A stretch of DNA of 15,598 bases from JBKPNX01 sp046732855 (GCA_046732855.1 JBKPNX010000181.1:1-15598), one strand, 5' to 3'. Positions 6,360 through 13,443 are shown, numbered from the stretch's first letter. The notes: generated from the sequence alone by a model not told the origin. Translations and numbers: made by a program.

Positions 6360-7253
6360 ATGATCACCGAGCAGGACGTCGCCTTCTACAACGAGAACGG
6401 CTACCTCGTGGTGCGGGACGTGCTGAGCCCAGACGAGGTGACGGAGCTGCGGCGCGTCACCGACGAGTTCGTCGAGAAGGCGCGCGCGATCACCGCGCAC
6501 GACGAAATCTATGACCTCGAGGACAGCCATTCGGCGCGAGAGCCGCGCGTGCGTCGGGTCAAGACCCCGCACCTCTGGCACCCAGCCTACGCCGCCATGG
6601 TCCGCCAGTCCAACATCCTCGAGGTGCTGAAGCGGCTCTGGGGGCCATCGATCCGCTTCGACGTGAGCAAGCTCAATCTGAAGGCGGCGGGCTACGGCGC
6701 GCCGGTCGAGTGGCACCAGGACTGGGCATTTTACCCGCACACCAACGACGACCTGGCCGCGGTCGGCATCATGATCGATGATGTCGACGCGGACAACGGG
6801 CCGCTCCTGGTGATTCCCGGCTCGCACAAGGGCGCGATCTTCGACCACCACGCCGATGGCGTGTTCTGCGGCGCCATGGACCCGGCGCGGCGCGAGGTCG
6901 ACTATGAGAATGCGGTGGCGCTGACCGGTCCCGCCGGCTCGATCACGATCCACCACGCACGCACGGTGCACGGCTCCGCGACCAACACCTCGGGCCGGCC
7001 GCGCCGCCTGCTGCTGCATCAGTATCGGGCGGCCGACGCCTGGCCGCTGATGGCCTTTCAGCAGGACTTCGACACCTTCCGCAGCCTGCTGCTCTGCGGC
7101 GAGGACACGATCGAGCCGCGCCTCGAGCGGGTGCCGGTGCGGCTGCCGCTGCCGCCGGCGACGCACCAGGGCTCGATCTACGAGAACCAGCGCGCGCGCG
7201 GCAGCCGCTACTTCCAGACCGCAGGCGAGCTCGAAGGCGCGGTCGGCTCCTGA
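6360..7253 (+). CDS. Phytanoyl-CoA dioxygenase (PhyH) family protein
   Basis: This 297-residue protein belongs to the Fe(II)/2-oxoglutarate-dependent oxygenases. It starts with the family's typical FYNENGYLVVRDVLS. The iron-binding triad is H119 and D121 (EWHQDW) with distal H204 (ARTVHGS). R213 or R216 in NTSGRPRRLL is placed to bind the 2-oxoglutarate carboxylate, and DADNGPLLVIPGSH is the usual jelly-roll strand between them. The family hydroxylates fatty acyl-CoA, amino acids, alkaloids and many other small molecules, so the substrate is open. It follows the mandelate-racemase-type gene, suggesting a linked catabolic or tailoring step. The ribosome-binding site is weak (ACGGGAACGG before ATG 6360). 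The gene ends 49 bases before the convergent end of the RES toxin gene, and I see no terminator between them. Confidence 0.88.
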   Translation: MITEQDVAFYNENGYLVVRDVLSPDEVTELRRVTDEFVEKARAITAHDEIYDLEDSHSAREPRVRRVKTPHLWHPAYAAMVRQSNILEVLKRLWGPSIRFDVSKLNLKAAGYGAPVEWHQDWAFYPHTNDDLAAVGIMIDDVDADNGPLLVIPGSHKGAIFDHHADGVFCGAMDPARREVDYENAVALTGPAGSITIHHARTVHGSATNTSGRPRRLLLHQYRAADAWPLMAFQQDFDTFRSLLLCGEDTIEPRLERVPVRLPLPPATHQGSIYENQRARGSRYFQTAGELEGAVGS

Positions 7254-7302
7254 GGTACGGTTGCTACAATTGGGGTGGCGAGGCAGACATTCGCTACGGG
7301 AT

Positions 7303-7782
7303 TCACTGACGCCAGGCACTCTGGTCCAGCGGCAGATCGCCGAGCGGATCGTGCGCGGTCACGCGGTGCTGCGGTCCATCGTTCCAGCGCCAGAGCACGA
7401 TATTTGCGGCGCCATGCACGACGACTGACGGAACGCGGGCGCCAGCACACCCGCCCTCGAATAGGCGCTGTGCGAGGATCCAGGTCGGCGGTCTCTCCCC
7501 TCGTACGAACGCGATCTCCTGCCACGGAGCCAAAAGGTCCTCGAGGGCAACTCGCAGATTTGCGCGGGTGGACTCGTGCGTCAGGTCGACGACGTTGGCC
7601 ACGTCCAACTCATAGGCACAGAAGGTGCCCGGACGGATCCCTAATTCCTGTTCATACTCAGCGATCGCGGTGAGGAGATCCTCCGAGAGATACAACGTTG
7701 CCGCGCCTGGGGCATTGTGGCGGCCGCCGTGCCGCGCGGCCCCGGCGCCGCTGAGCGGGGCATGCGCCCATTTTGGCGCCAA
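7303..7782 (-). CDS. RES-domain toxin (predicted NAD+ phosphorylase)
   Basis: The RES domain fills nearly the whole protein: GAARHGGRHNAPG (R21 in the conserved GGR), LYLSEDLLTAIAEYE (Y31 and a Glu near 42), FCAYELDV, VVDLT, PPTWILAQRL, VPS and ANIVLWRWND. RES toxins of the MbcT/Res type destroy NAD+ when free of their antitoxin. The antitoxin gene lies directly upstream on the same strand. TTG 7780-7782 is the only usual start codon I find, yet the in-frame text before it (CWRVL, about 7783-7794) continues the family's N-terminal W-R strand, so real translation probably begins earlier, perhaps at ATT 7804-7806. No good Shine-Dalgarno site is visible at either place, so expression may depend on translation of the antitoxin. 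The domain's core looks intact; whether the protein is active is unknown. Confidence 0.85.
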   Translation of the reverse strand: MAPKWAHAPLSGAGAARHGGRHNAPGAATLYLSEDLLTAIAEYEQELGIRPGTFCAYELDVANVVDLTHESTRANLRVALEDLLAPWQEIAFVRGERPPTWILAQRLFEGGCAGARVPSVVVHGAANIVLWRWNDGPQHRVTAHDPLGDLPLDQSAWRQ

Positions 7783-7828
7783 AACCCGCCAACAGCGCCG
7801 ATGAATGGGCGTCGTCGCTATGGGACGA

Positions 7829-8242
7829 CTAAGCGTGACCGCCCTCGGCGAGTATCTCGAGATGCTTGCGCACCGCTGCGCCGTGTCCTGCAGCGACGAG
7901 TTGCTCGGCGGTCTTGTGGTCGAACCCCTTTAGCGGCTGATGGCGGAACCAGATGATCGCGCGACTGGTGTCTCCTACGAGCTCCGCTGCGAAGCTTATG
8001 ATGCTGGCGATCTCACCAAGTCGCGTCTGCACGCGATCTGAGCGGGGCTGTCGAGCGAGGGTATTGCGGTGCAGATGAGTGACCCGCGCCAGCTCTGAGA
8101 GGGGAATGCACAAAACCCGGCTCATACGCTGCGGCGAGAGAAAACTCTGCCCCGGCTCGATCACCTCCTCCAGAAATTCGCTCAGCATTTCCGAAAGGCC
8201 CTTGTGTGCATGCAAACAGCAATTTATGCTGCTTTTACGCAT
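7829..8242 (-). CDS. Xre/MbcA/ParS-family antitoxin
   Basis: This 137-residue protein pairs with the RES toxin. Residues about 34-66 (FLSPQRMSRVLCIPLSELAR, then VTHLHRNTL) form a helix-turn-helix. Residues about 85-131 (AIIWFRHQPLKGFDHKTAEQ, then LVAAGHGAAVRKHLE) form the ParS/MbcA toxin-binding domain (DUF2384), with the usual W-F-x-x-x-P-L-x-G-x-x-x-x-T pattern. In known pairs the antitoxin blocks the NAD+-binding pocket of the toxin and represses its own promoter. ATG 8240-8242 has GGGAGG 8 bases upstream, a strong site compared with the weak one of the toxin, which agrees with more antitoxin being made. The stop (7829-7831) lies 46 bases before the toxin's TTG, and the homology-based toxin N-terminus begins within that gap. 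Confidence 0.85.
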   Translation of the reverse strand: MRKSSINCCLHAHKGLSEMLSEFLEEVIEPGQSFLSPQRMSRVLCIPLSELARVTHLHRNTLARQPRSDRVQTRLGEIASIISFAAELVGDTSRAIIWFRHQPLKGFDHKTAEQLVAAGHGAAVRKHLEILAEGGHA

Positions 8243-8370
8243 CGATCAAGCCTCCCGGCGGCGCAAAGCCCGCCCACGCTTGCCGGTTGACCAGCCGCGG
8301 CTAAAATACGCCCCTCTAATGGAAACTCGGGTATCGGCCGTATATTGACGCCGCAGCCGGAAGAGTGACC

Positions 8371-8399
8371 AAAAAGAAGCCCGGGCGTTACCCCGGGCT
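8371..8399 (-). terminator. Rho-independent terminator of the GMC dehydrogenase unit
   Basis: On the minus strand AGCCCGGG-GTAACG-CCCGGGCT forms a perfect 8-bp GC-rich stem with a 6-base loop, followed by TCTTTTT. It starts 38 bases after the GMC stop codon and points the right way to end that transcript before the Xre/RES promoter region. Confidence 0.85.
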
Positions 8400-8436
8400 C
8401 GCAACGGAACGACGAGGCGGGGCTGTAGCCCGCGCC

Positions 8437-9993
8437 TCACACTTCGCCGCGGCGCAGCTGATCCGAGATGTATTCCGCCTGGCGGATCGCCAGCGCGACG
8501 ATGGTCAAGGTCGGGTTCTCGGCCGCGCCCGTGGTGAACTGGCTGCCATCCGAAATGAACAGGTTCGCTATGTCGTGGGTCTGGCCGAACTTGTTGCACA
8601 CTCCGTCCGCCGGTCTGGCGCTCTGCCGGCAGGTGCCCATGTTGTGGGTGCTCGAGAACGGACCGCGCTCGTAAACCTTGACCGCTCCGGCCGCCCGATA
8701 GACGTCGCCGCCCGTTCTGAAAGCGTAGTTGCGCATGGCGAGGTCGTTCGGGTGGTCCTTGAAATGCACGATCGGGATCGGCAGGCCGTGCTGGTCCTTC
8801 TCGGTCGGATGCAGCGTCACGCCGTTCGCCTCCTGCGGCATGTCCTCGCCGACGATCCACATGCACGCCACGTTGCGGTACTGCTCGATGTCCTTGGCGT
8901 ACTCCCGCCCCCAGGCTCCCGGACTCATGTTCGCGGCCACGCCGGCCAGGCCGAACCCGGGCAGCGTCTCCATCTCGTAGCCGCCGGCGAAGCCGCGCGC
9001 CGGATCATGGCGGGACTCGTCCTTGATGATCCCGGCCATCTGGGTGCCGCGGTCGAGATGCACTGCGCCGGGCATGATGCCGTAGACGGCGCCGCTGGTA
9101 TGCCGCATGAAATTGCGGCCGACTTGGCCGGAGGAGTTGGCGAGCCCGTCCGGGAACTTGCTCGAGGCCGAGTTCAAGAGCAGGCGCGGCGTCTCCACCG
9201 AGTTGCCGGCGACGCACACGGCGCGCGCCTTCTGGACCTGCTGCGTGCCGTCCTTGTCAGCGTACAGCACCCCGGTCACCTTGCCCGCGGCATCGTGCTG
9301 GATCTGCAACGCCATGGCCTCCGGCCGCAGCTCGAAGTGGCCGGTCGCTTCCGCCTTCGGAATCTCGGTGTACAGCGTCGACCACTTGGCGCCGATCGCG
9401 CACCCGGCCATGCAGAAGCCGAGCTGCTGGCACGCCGGCCGGCCGTCGCGCTCGATCGAGTTGATGCCCATGTTGCCGGTGTGGACCTGCTTGTAGCCCA
9501 GCACCTTGGCGCCGTAGGCCAGCACCTTGAAGTTGTTGTTGCCGGGCAGCCTCGGCCGGTTGCCCGTGCCGGCGACGCCGATCTTCTCCTCGGCCGCGTC
9601 GTAGTAGCGCGCCATCTCCGCGCCGTCGCTCGGCCAGTCGGCCAAGTTGGCGCCGGGGAGATCCCCATAAGTCGTGCGCGCCTTCCACTCGTGGTCCTGG
9701 AAGCGCAGCGAGGCGCCGGCCCAGTGCACCGTGGTGCCGCCCACCGTCTTGCATACCCAGAGCGGCAGCGTGGGGTTGAGGTCTCCGGTGCCGACACGCT
9801 TGTCGAGCCAGCTGAGCCGGCTGAACATCACGCCGAAATTGTTCTCGATGTCGGCCAGCGTGAGTCGCGGCCCGGCCTCGAGGCAGACCACGTTGATGCC
9901 CTTCTGGGCGAGCTCGTTGCTGACGGTTCCGCCGCCTGCGCCGGAACCGACCACGACGACGACGGAGTCGTCGCTCAGATCGAACACAGCCAT
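8437..9993 (-). CDS. GMC-family FAD-dependent dehydrogenase, catalytic subunit
   Basis: This 518-residue flavoprotein has the FAD-binding G-x-G-x-x-G motif (G16, G18, G21 in VVGSGAGGG) followed by an acidic strand end (LEAGP), the GGTTVHWAGA segment (85-94), and a C-terminal catalytic pair H450 (SSTHNMGT) and N493 (AENPTLT). C188, C194 and C198 form a C-x5-C-x3-C pattern; as I recall, bacterial FAD glucose dehydrogenases and glucoside 3-dehydrogenases bind a 3Fe-4S cluster at such a motif. It has no signal peptide. The gene upstream, ending 14 bases before this start, encodes a Tat-exported small subunit that could carry the folded flavoprotein to the periplasm. GGGGAGG lies 8 bases before ATG 9993. 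It probably oxidises a sugar, sugar acid or glycoside; the multihaem cytochrome subunit usual for such complexes is absent here. Confidence 0.88.
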   Translation of the reverse strand: MAVFDLSDDSVVVVVGSGAGGGTVSNELAQKGINVVCLEAGPRLTLADIENNFGVMFSRLSWLDKRVGTGDLNPTLPLWVCKTVGGTTVHWAGASLRFQDHEWKARTTYGDLPGANLADWPSDGAEMARYYDAAEEKIGVAGTGNRPRLPGNNNFKVLAYGAKVLGYKQVHTGNMGINSIERDGRPACQQLGFCMAGCAIGAKWSTLYTEIPKAEATGHFELRPEAMALQIQHDAAGKVTGVLYADKDGTQQVQKARAVCVAGNSVETPRLLLNSASSKFPDGLANSSGQVGRNFMRHTSGAVYGIMPGAVHLDRGTQMAGIIKDESRHDPARGFAGGYEMETLPGFGLAGVAANMSPGAWGREYAKDIEQYRNVACMWIVGEDMPQEANGVTLHPTEKDQHGLPIPIVHFKDHPNDLAMRNYAFRTGGDVYRAAGAVKVYERGPFSSTHNMGTCRQSARPADGVCNKFGQTHDIANLFISDGSQFTTGAAENPTLTIVALAIRQAEYISDQLRRGEV

Positions 9994-10007
9994 CGTTCCT
10001 GCCTCCC

Positions 10008-10547
10008 CTAGGCGTCGTTCGGCAGCGCGGGTAGCCAGCCGAGGTCGTTGAAGCCGCGCTCGATGTAGCCGCCGTATTCCACCGACGAGCCTTCAAACCC
10101 GAAGTTCCGCGCGACCACGTCGTTGGTGTAAATAGCCAGCGTGGCGCTGCGGACCGTGTTGAAGAACGGCGTGCCCTCGAGCTCCGCGATCACTTTCAGC
10201 TGGTTGCCGGAGGACAGCTTGAGGAAGGGAATGCCCATCGCCTGATCGAGCCTGGCGACCCCCTGGGCGAGCTGCGCCGCGAGCACAGGATCCGCGGCCG
10301 CCTTCTCGTCCAGCGCCTCGATCGCCGCCGCATAGTACTGATCGCCCAATGAGTCGTGCGGGAACAGATGCCGCGCCATGACCGTGAGGCTCGCCGCCTG
10401 GCCAGGCGAGATGATGCGCGTCGCCGCCCACGCAAAGTCGGGTGTGACCAGCGCGGCGCCGCCCGCGGCAGCAACCGCTGCCGCGCCAACCGCGAGATGG
10501 CTGGACGTCTCCAGGAACCGACGGCGATTGATCGCAAGGGTGCCCAT
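10008..10547 (-). CDS. Gluconate 2-dehydrogenase subunit 3 family protein with Tat signal
   Basis: This is a 179-residue small subunit of a GMC dehydrogenase complex. It opens with a twin-arginine signal (INRRRFLETS, then a long Ala/Gly/Val segment ending AWA at about residue 43), so export in a folded state is expected. The mature part carries the family features: ISPGQAASLTVMARHLFPHD near the start and GTPFFNTVRSATLAIYTN later. In characterised FAD glucose and glucoside dehydrogenases, this gamma-type subunit escorts the catalytic subunit through the Tat system. ATG 10547 is chosen because GGAGGT lies about 7 bases upstream and the Tat motif follows at once; the in-frame ATG at 10634 would bury the signal behind 29 Arg-rich residues. 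It is the first gene of a unit with the GMC gene 14 bases downstream. Confidence 0.88.
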   Translation of the reverse strand: MGTLAINRRRFLETSSHLAVGAAAVAAAGGAALVTPDFAWAATRIISPGQAASLTVMARHLFPHDSLGDQYYAAAIEALDEKAAADPVLAAQLAQGVARLDQAMGIPFLKLSSGNQLKVIAELEGTPFFNTVRSATLAIYTNDVVARNFGFEGSSVEYGGYIERGFNDLGWLPALPNDA

Positions 10548-10580
10548 GCCCACACCTCCCCTGGTTGCTTCGTTGACGGA

Positions 10581-10598
10581 CCGCTCTTGGAGGAGCGG
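10581..10598. repeat. Hairpin in the leader of the GMC dehydrogenase unit
   Basis: CCGCTC (10581-10586) and GAGCGG (10593-10598) pair across TTGGAG, about 34 bases upstream of the small-subunit start. On the minus strand no T run follows, so it is not a terminator for the upstream VOC gene. Its role is unknown. Confidence 0.3.
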
Positions 10599-10668
10599 AT
10601 TTTGGCACCGCCGGCCGCGCTTGCGCAATGCCAAAGCGTGCCGCGGCGGCGAATTGGAGGGCGAGGAC

Positions 10669-10684
10669 GCCGGTCGAGACCGGC
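10669..10684. repeat. Hairpin directly after the VOC gene
   Basis: GCCGGT (10669-10674) and ACCGGC (10679-10684) form a perfect 6-bp stem with a 4-base loop, starting four bases after the VOC stop codon. There is no T tract. It may protect the 3' end or pause polymerase; as a terminator it is weak. Confidence 0.35.
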
Positions 10685-10688
10685 TGCG

Positions 10689-11084
10689 CTACCGGTAGCG
10701 GCCGTGGCGCTGCAGCACCTCGATCTTGTAGCCGTCCGGGTCCTGCACGAAGAAGAACCGCGCCATGAGCCCGCCGTCCCGGTGAAACTCCTTGATGTCG
10801 GCCGGCTGCAGGCCGAGTTCCTTGAACCGCCGGTGCTCGGCGTCCAGATCGTCGACCGCGAACGCGACGTGGCCGTACGCGTCGCCGTGCTGGTACGGCC
10901 TGTCGCGGCCCTTGTTGACCGTGAGCTCGATCTCGAACTCGTTCTCCGGGTTGCGCAGATAGACCAGCGTGAAGTCGTCGAAGTCGAAGCGGTCCGCGAT
11001 CTTCAGCCCGAACGCCTGCTCGTAGAAAGCGACCGACCGCCGCTCGTCCAGCACCCGCACCATCATGTGAATCGCCTTGGCCAT
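10689..11084 (-). CDS. VOC-family protein, lactoylglutathione lyase (glyoxalase I)-like
   Basis: This 131-residue protein has two beta-alpha-beta-beta-beta modules. Four residues match the metal ligands of GloA: H6 (AIHMMVRV), E53 (EIELTVNKG), H72 (GHVAFAVDD) and E122 (YKIEVLQR). Other family marks are SVAFYEQAFGLK and FFVQDPDGYKIEV. In GloA the enzyme isomerises the glutathione-methylglyoxal adduct to lactoylglutathione in the cytoplasm; the complete ligand set and overall length support that activity, though some VOC relatives with the same ligands act on other compounds. GGGGAGG precedes ATG 11084 by 6 bases. The GMC unit lies 141 bases downstream on the same strand, separated by two hairpins, so co-transcription is uncertain. 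It starts back-to-back with the VapBC pair. Confidence 0.85.
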   Translation of the reverse strand: MAKAIHMMVRVLDERRSVAFYEQAFGLKIADRFDFDDFTLVYLRNPENEFEIELTVNKGRDRPYQHGDAYGHVAFAVDDLDAEHRRFKELGLQPADIKEFHRDGGLMARFFFVQDPDGYKIEVLQRHGRYR

Positions 11085-11164
11085 GACCGGCCTCCCCGTA
11101 TTGCGATGCCCAGAGCATTGCAGATAGCGAACCCATCAAGGACCGTCGAGGAGCCGCCTGCTTC

Positions 11165-11193
11165 TTGACCCCATGACCCCAGACACGTAAATT
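11165..11193 (+). promoter_or_regulatory. Sigma-70 promoter of the VapBC pair, predicted leaderless
   Basis: TTGACC (11165-11170, five of six) and TAAATT (11188-11193, four of six) are exactly 17 bases apart. The ATG of vapB lies at 11200, only six bases after the -10 element, so transcription should begin at or next to the start codon. No Shine-Dalgarno site precedes that ATG. Confidence 0.5.
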
Positions 11194-11199
11194 GCCGCC

Positions 11200-11442
11200 A
11201 TGGCCGACGTGAAGATCAGAAAGCTCGACGACTGGGTGGTCGCGTCTTTCCGGGCGCGCGCCAAGCAGGCCGGGCGCTCGCTCGAGGAGGAACTACGCCA
11301 GTTCCTGACCGAGGCGGCGCGTGAGCGGCGCCGGCGCTTCATCGCCGAGCTCGACGAGCTGAACGCCAAGCTGCGCGAGAAGTACGGGGAACTCCCCGAC
11401 TCGACGCCACTGATCCGAGAGGACCGCGATCAGTACGGATGA
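11200..11442 (+). CDS. VapB/FitA-type ribbon-helix-helix antitoxin
   Basis: This is an 80-residue antitoxin. VKIRKLDDWVVASFRARAKQ, then AGRSLEEELRQFLTEAA (about residues 4-40), is the ribbon-helix-helix DNA-binding domain of the FitA/VapB type: a short strand, then two helices with the S-L-E-E-E-L signature. The C-terminal half is a charged helix and tail (about 41-80) that would bind and block the PIN toxin. The stop overlaps the toxin start (ATGA at 11439-11442), so the two are translationally coupled. The start is set by the family's N-terminus. There is no ribosome-binding site, in keeping with a leaderless mRNA. As in related systems, the pair likely represses its own promoter. Confidence 0.85.
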   Translation: MADVKIRKLDDWVVASFRARAKQAGRSLEEELRQFLTEAARERRRRFIAELDELNAKLREKYGELPDSTPLIREDRDQYG

Positions 11443-11864
11443 TCGTCGTCGATGCCAGTGTCATCGTGAAATGGTTCGTTCCCGAGATCGGTGCCATTTC
11501 GGCGAAGGCCCTGCTTGCCGCGGGGGACGAGCTGATTGCCCCTGAGCTGGCGCGCATCGAGGTTGCGTCGGCGTTGATCAGAAAGGGCCTCCGTGACGAG
11601 GTCGCCGCCGCCGACGTCGAGAGCACGCTGCGCGCCTGGTTTCGCGCCGTCTCAGAGGGTCAGATCTTTCTGCTGCCGAACTCGGAGGATATAGAGGCTG
11701 CAGCCAGGCTCGCCCTGGAACTGCGGCATCCTCTGCCCGATTGTCTTTACCTCGCCGTCGCGAAGCGGCTGGACGTGGCGCTGATCACCGCCGATCGGGC
11801 CTTCGCCCGTCGCGCCGCGCGACGCTCAAAGCTGGTCCGGATCCTGGACGAGCCCAGCGGCTGA
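11439..11864 (+). CDS. vapC: VapC-type PIN-domain toxin ribonuclease
   Basis: This 141-residue PIN-domain protein begins MIVVDASVIVKWF. The expected acidic metal-binding residues are all present: D5, E41 (ARIEVASAL), D101 (PLPDCLYL) and D119 (LITADRAF). VapC toxins cleave specific RNAs, often initiator tRNA or the rRNA sarcin-ricin loop; the target here is unknown. Its ATG overlaps the antitoxin stop by four bases. The complete catalytic set and full length suggest an active enzyme. It ends 11 bases before the convergent end of a small minus-strand ORF, and no terminator is visible. Confidence 0.88.
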   Translation: MIVVDASVIVKWFVPEIGAISAKALLAAGDELIAPELARIEVASALIRKGLRDEVAAADVESTLRAWFRAVSEGQIFLLPNSEDIEAAARLALELRHPLPDCLYLAVAKRLDVALITADRAFARRAARRSKLVRILDEPSG

Positions 11865-11874
11865 GCTTCATCGA

Positions 11875-12036
11875 TCATCCCGGCGGATGGTTCGGGTTGA
11901 TCCGGCGTACCCCCTCGGGGCGCTCGCCCGGCTCGATGTCGAGATTGACCACGGCGTACATGAGGACGCACTCGAGCGGCTCGACTATGCGCCCCCGTTT
12001 CTGGCGCCAGTCGGGTTTAGGCCCGGCCTCCGCCAT
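11875..12036 (-). CDS. Possible small protein of 53 residues
   Basis: This short ORF follows the substrate-binding protein gene on the same strand. ATG 12034-12036 has GAGAGGG 5 bases upstream, a reasonable ribosome-binding site. The product has a basic start (about 1-17, KPDWRQKRGR), a central hydrophobic stretch (LECVLMYAVVNLDI) and a polar Pro-rich tail ending NPNHPPG. I recognise no family. It may be a genuine small gene, a remnant, or chance; the ribosome-binding site and position are the only support. Confidence 0.3.
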   Translation of the reverse strand: MAEAGPKPDWRQKRGRIVEPLECVLMYAVVNLDIEPGERPEGVRRINPNHPPG

Positions 12037-12078
12037 GCACCCTCTCCCAACGTCCCGCGCTCGCCCTGCTCTCCCCAC

Positions 12079-13419
12079 TCACTCCGCCAGGATCTGCTTG
12101 ATCCGCGCGATCGCCTCGTCGACCGCCTGCTCGGGGCTGATGTTCTCGGCGGCGATGCGATGGATCGCCTTCGCCCAGACCCGCTCGTTGTAGATCTGAT
12201 TGTGCCGCAGATCGCCCGAGGCGGCGGTGTAATCGTGCGCCAGCGGTCGCGATTCCGCCTGCATGGCGGCGGCCATGTGGTGCCGGTCGCTCGGATCGAG
12301 CCAGAACGGCTGGTTCAGGAGCGCCGGGATTGATGGCAGCATACGCTCGCCGGAGAAGTTCAGGTAATGCATGAGCCAACCCTCGGCCACGAGAAAGTGG
12401 ATGAACTCCTTGGCGGTGGCGACGTTGCCGCCTTCCTTGAAGACTACCGCTTGGAAGATACCGCCTTCAGTTGGGAAGACCTCGCCGGAGGGGCTAAGTG
12501 GCCATTCGATCGTCACGGCATTCTTGTAGTATTCGTCAGGCCGATCGAACTTGAGCGCGTTGGGAATCGAGAGTGAAAGATTCGTTGTCATCACCATGGT
12601 CTGGTCAAGGAACGCCTCGTTGTTCCCCCCGTCGTCCCAGGTCACCGATTCGGGTGGGGTGCAGCCCTTTTCATAGACCGCGGTGTAAGCAGCGATCGCC
12701 TTGACCAGCCGCTGTCTGATCTCCGGGTTGTCGATGACGAGCTTGCCGTCCTGGGTCACATAATCCGCATCATAAGCCCGGATGAATTGAAGAAACTGGT
12801 CCGCAGTGTCGTCGGCCCCGATCGACATGGGCCGGCCGATGCCCCAGATATTGTCGCGGCCCAGTGCCTTGCGCACCGCGGGCTGGGCCTGATCGCACCA
12901 GAATGACCAGAACGCCTCCCATTCCTTGGGGATGTCGTCGGGCGAGAGTCCCGCGCGCTCCAGGAGGCTGGTCCAGACGTGAATGTAGTTGTTGATTTGG
13001 CCCATCGGCAGCCCGTACATCGCTCTCTGACCAGTCCGTTGGTTGAGCAGCATCGCCCGGTCGAGCTGGGCCGGATCGAACATGTTTGAGAAGGACCCGA
13101 CGGTGTCCGTGAGATCCACCAGCCGATCCTCGAAGGCCCACTTCGGGATATAGGTGTTAAGGGTGAAGCCGAAGGCGATGCCGGGCGGCCGCCCGGCCTC
13201 GAACGCCGCCTCGATCTTGGATGGCTGCTCCTCCAGGGGAACGAGAATGACCTCGACCTCCTTGCCGGTGTCCTCCTCGAAGGCCGCGACCACCTCCATG
13301 AGCGCCGCGTCCTCCTCGGCGTGATGCGCCTTGTGCCATGACAGGACGAGGTCGGCGCCCCGCGCACAAGGCGGCGCGATCGTGAACAGCGCGGCGACGA
13401 TGAAGGCGTATCGGCGCAT
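12079..13419 (-). CDS. ABC transporter extracellular solute-binding protein (family 1, sugar type)
   Basis: This 446-residue periplasmic binding protein has a signal peptide at residues 1 to about 22 (MRRYAFIVAALFTIAPPCARG). The mature protein opens with ADLVLSWHKAHHAEEDAALM and continues with the family's FEEDTGKEVEVILVP and ALAGRPP-like region (FEAGRPPGIAFGF), then YGLPMG, a hinge region, and FPTEGGIFQAVVFKEGGNVATAKEFIHFL near the C-terminal lobe. It resembles carbohydrate- or glycerol-phosphate-type family 1 binding proteins, but the ligand cannot be read from sequence. GGGAGG precedes ATG 13419 by 7 bases. No permease or ATPase gene accompanies it in the window, so it would have to serve a transporter encoded elsewhere or be an orphan. 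A possible 53-residue ORF follows it. Confidence 0.88.
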   Translation of the reverse strand: MRRYAFIVAALFTIAPPCARGADLVLSWHKAHHAEEDAALMEVVAAFEEDTGKEVEVILVPLEEQPSKIEAAFEAGRPPGIAFGFTLNTYIPKWAFEDRLVDLTDTVGSFSNMFDPAQLDRAMLLNQRTGQRAMYGLPMGQINNYIHVWTSLLERAGLSPDDIPKEWEAFWSFWCDQAQPAVRKALGRDNIWGIGRPMSIGADDTADQFLQFIRAYDADYVTQDGKLVIDNPEIRQRLVKAIAAYTAVYEKGCTPPESVTWDDGGNNEAFLDQTMVMTTNLSLSIPNALKFDRPDEYYKNAVTIEWPLSPSGEVFPTEGGIFQAVVFKEGGNVATAKEFIHFLVAEGWLMHYLNFSGERMLPSIPALLNQPFWLDPSDRHHMAAAMQAESRPLAHDYTAASGDLRHNQIYNERVWAKAIHRIAAENISPEQAVDEAIARIKQILAE

Positions 13420-13443
13420 GACCTCGCCTCCCTTCTCAAATCA

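Noticed and set aside
6270..7319. 349-codon minus-strand frame opposite the dioxygenase
   Set aside because: A shadow frame; the plus strand encodes an intact PhyH-family protein with all iron ligands.
8365..10011. 548-codon open frame on the plus strand opposite the GMC dehydrogenase
   Set aside because: It is an antisense shadow of the GMC gene; it also reads through the intrinsic terminator and shows no recognisable domain.
10548..10634. Longer N-terminus for the gluconate dehydrogenase subunit 3 gene
   Set aside because: It would place 29 Arg-rich residues before the Tat motif, whereas ATG 10547 has a near-perfect ribosome-binding site and puts the twin arginines in the usual place.
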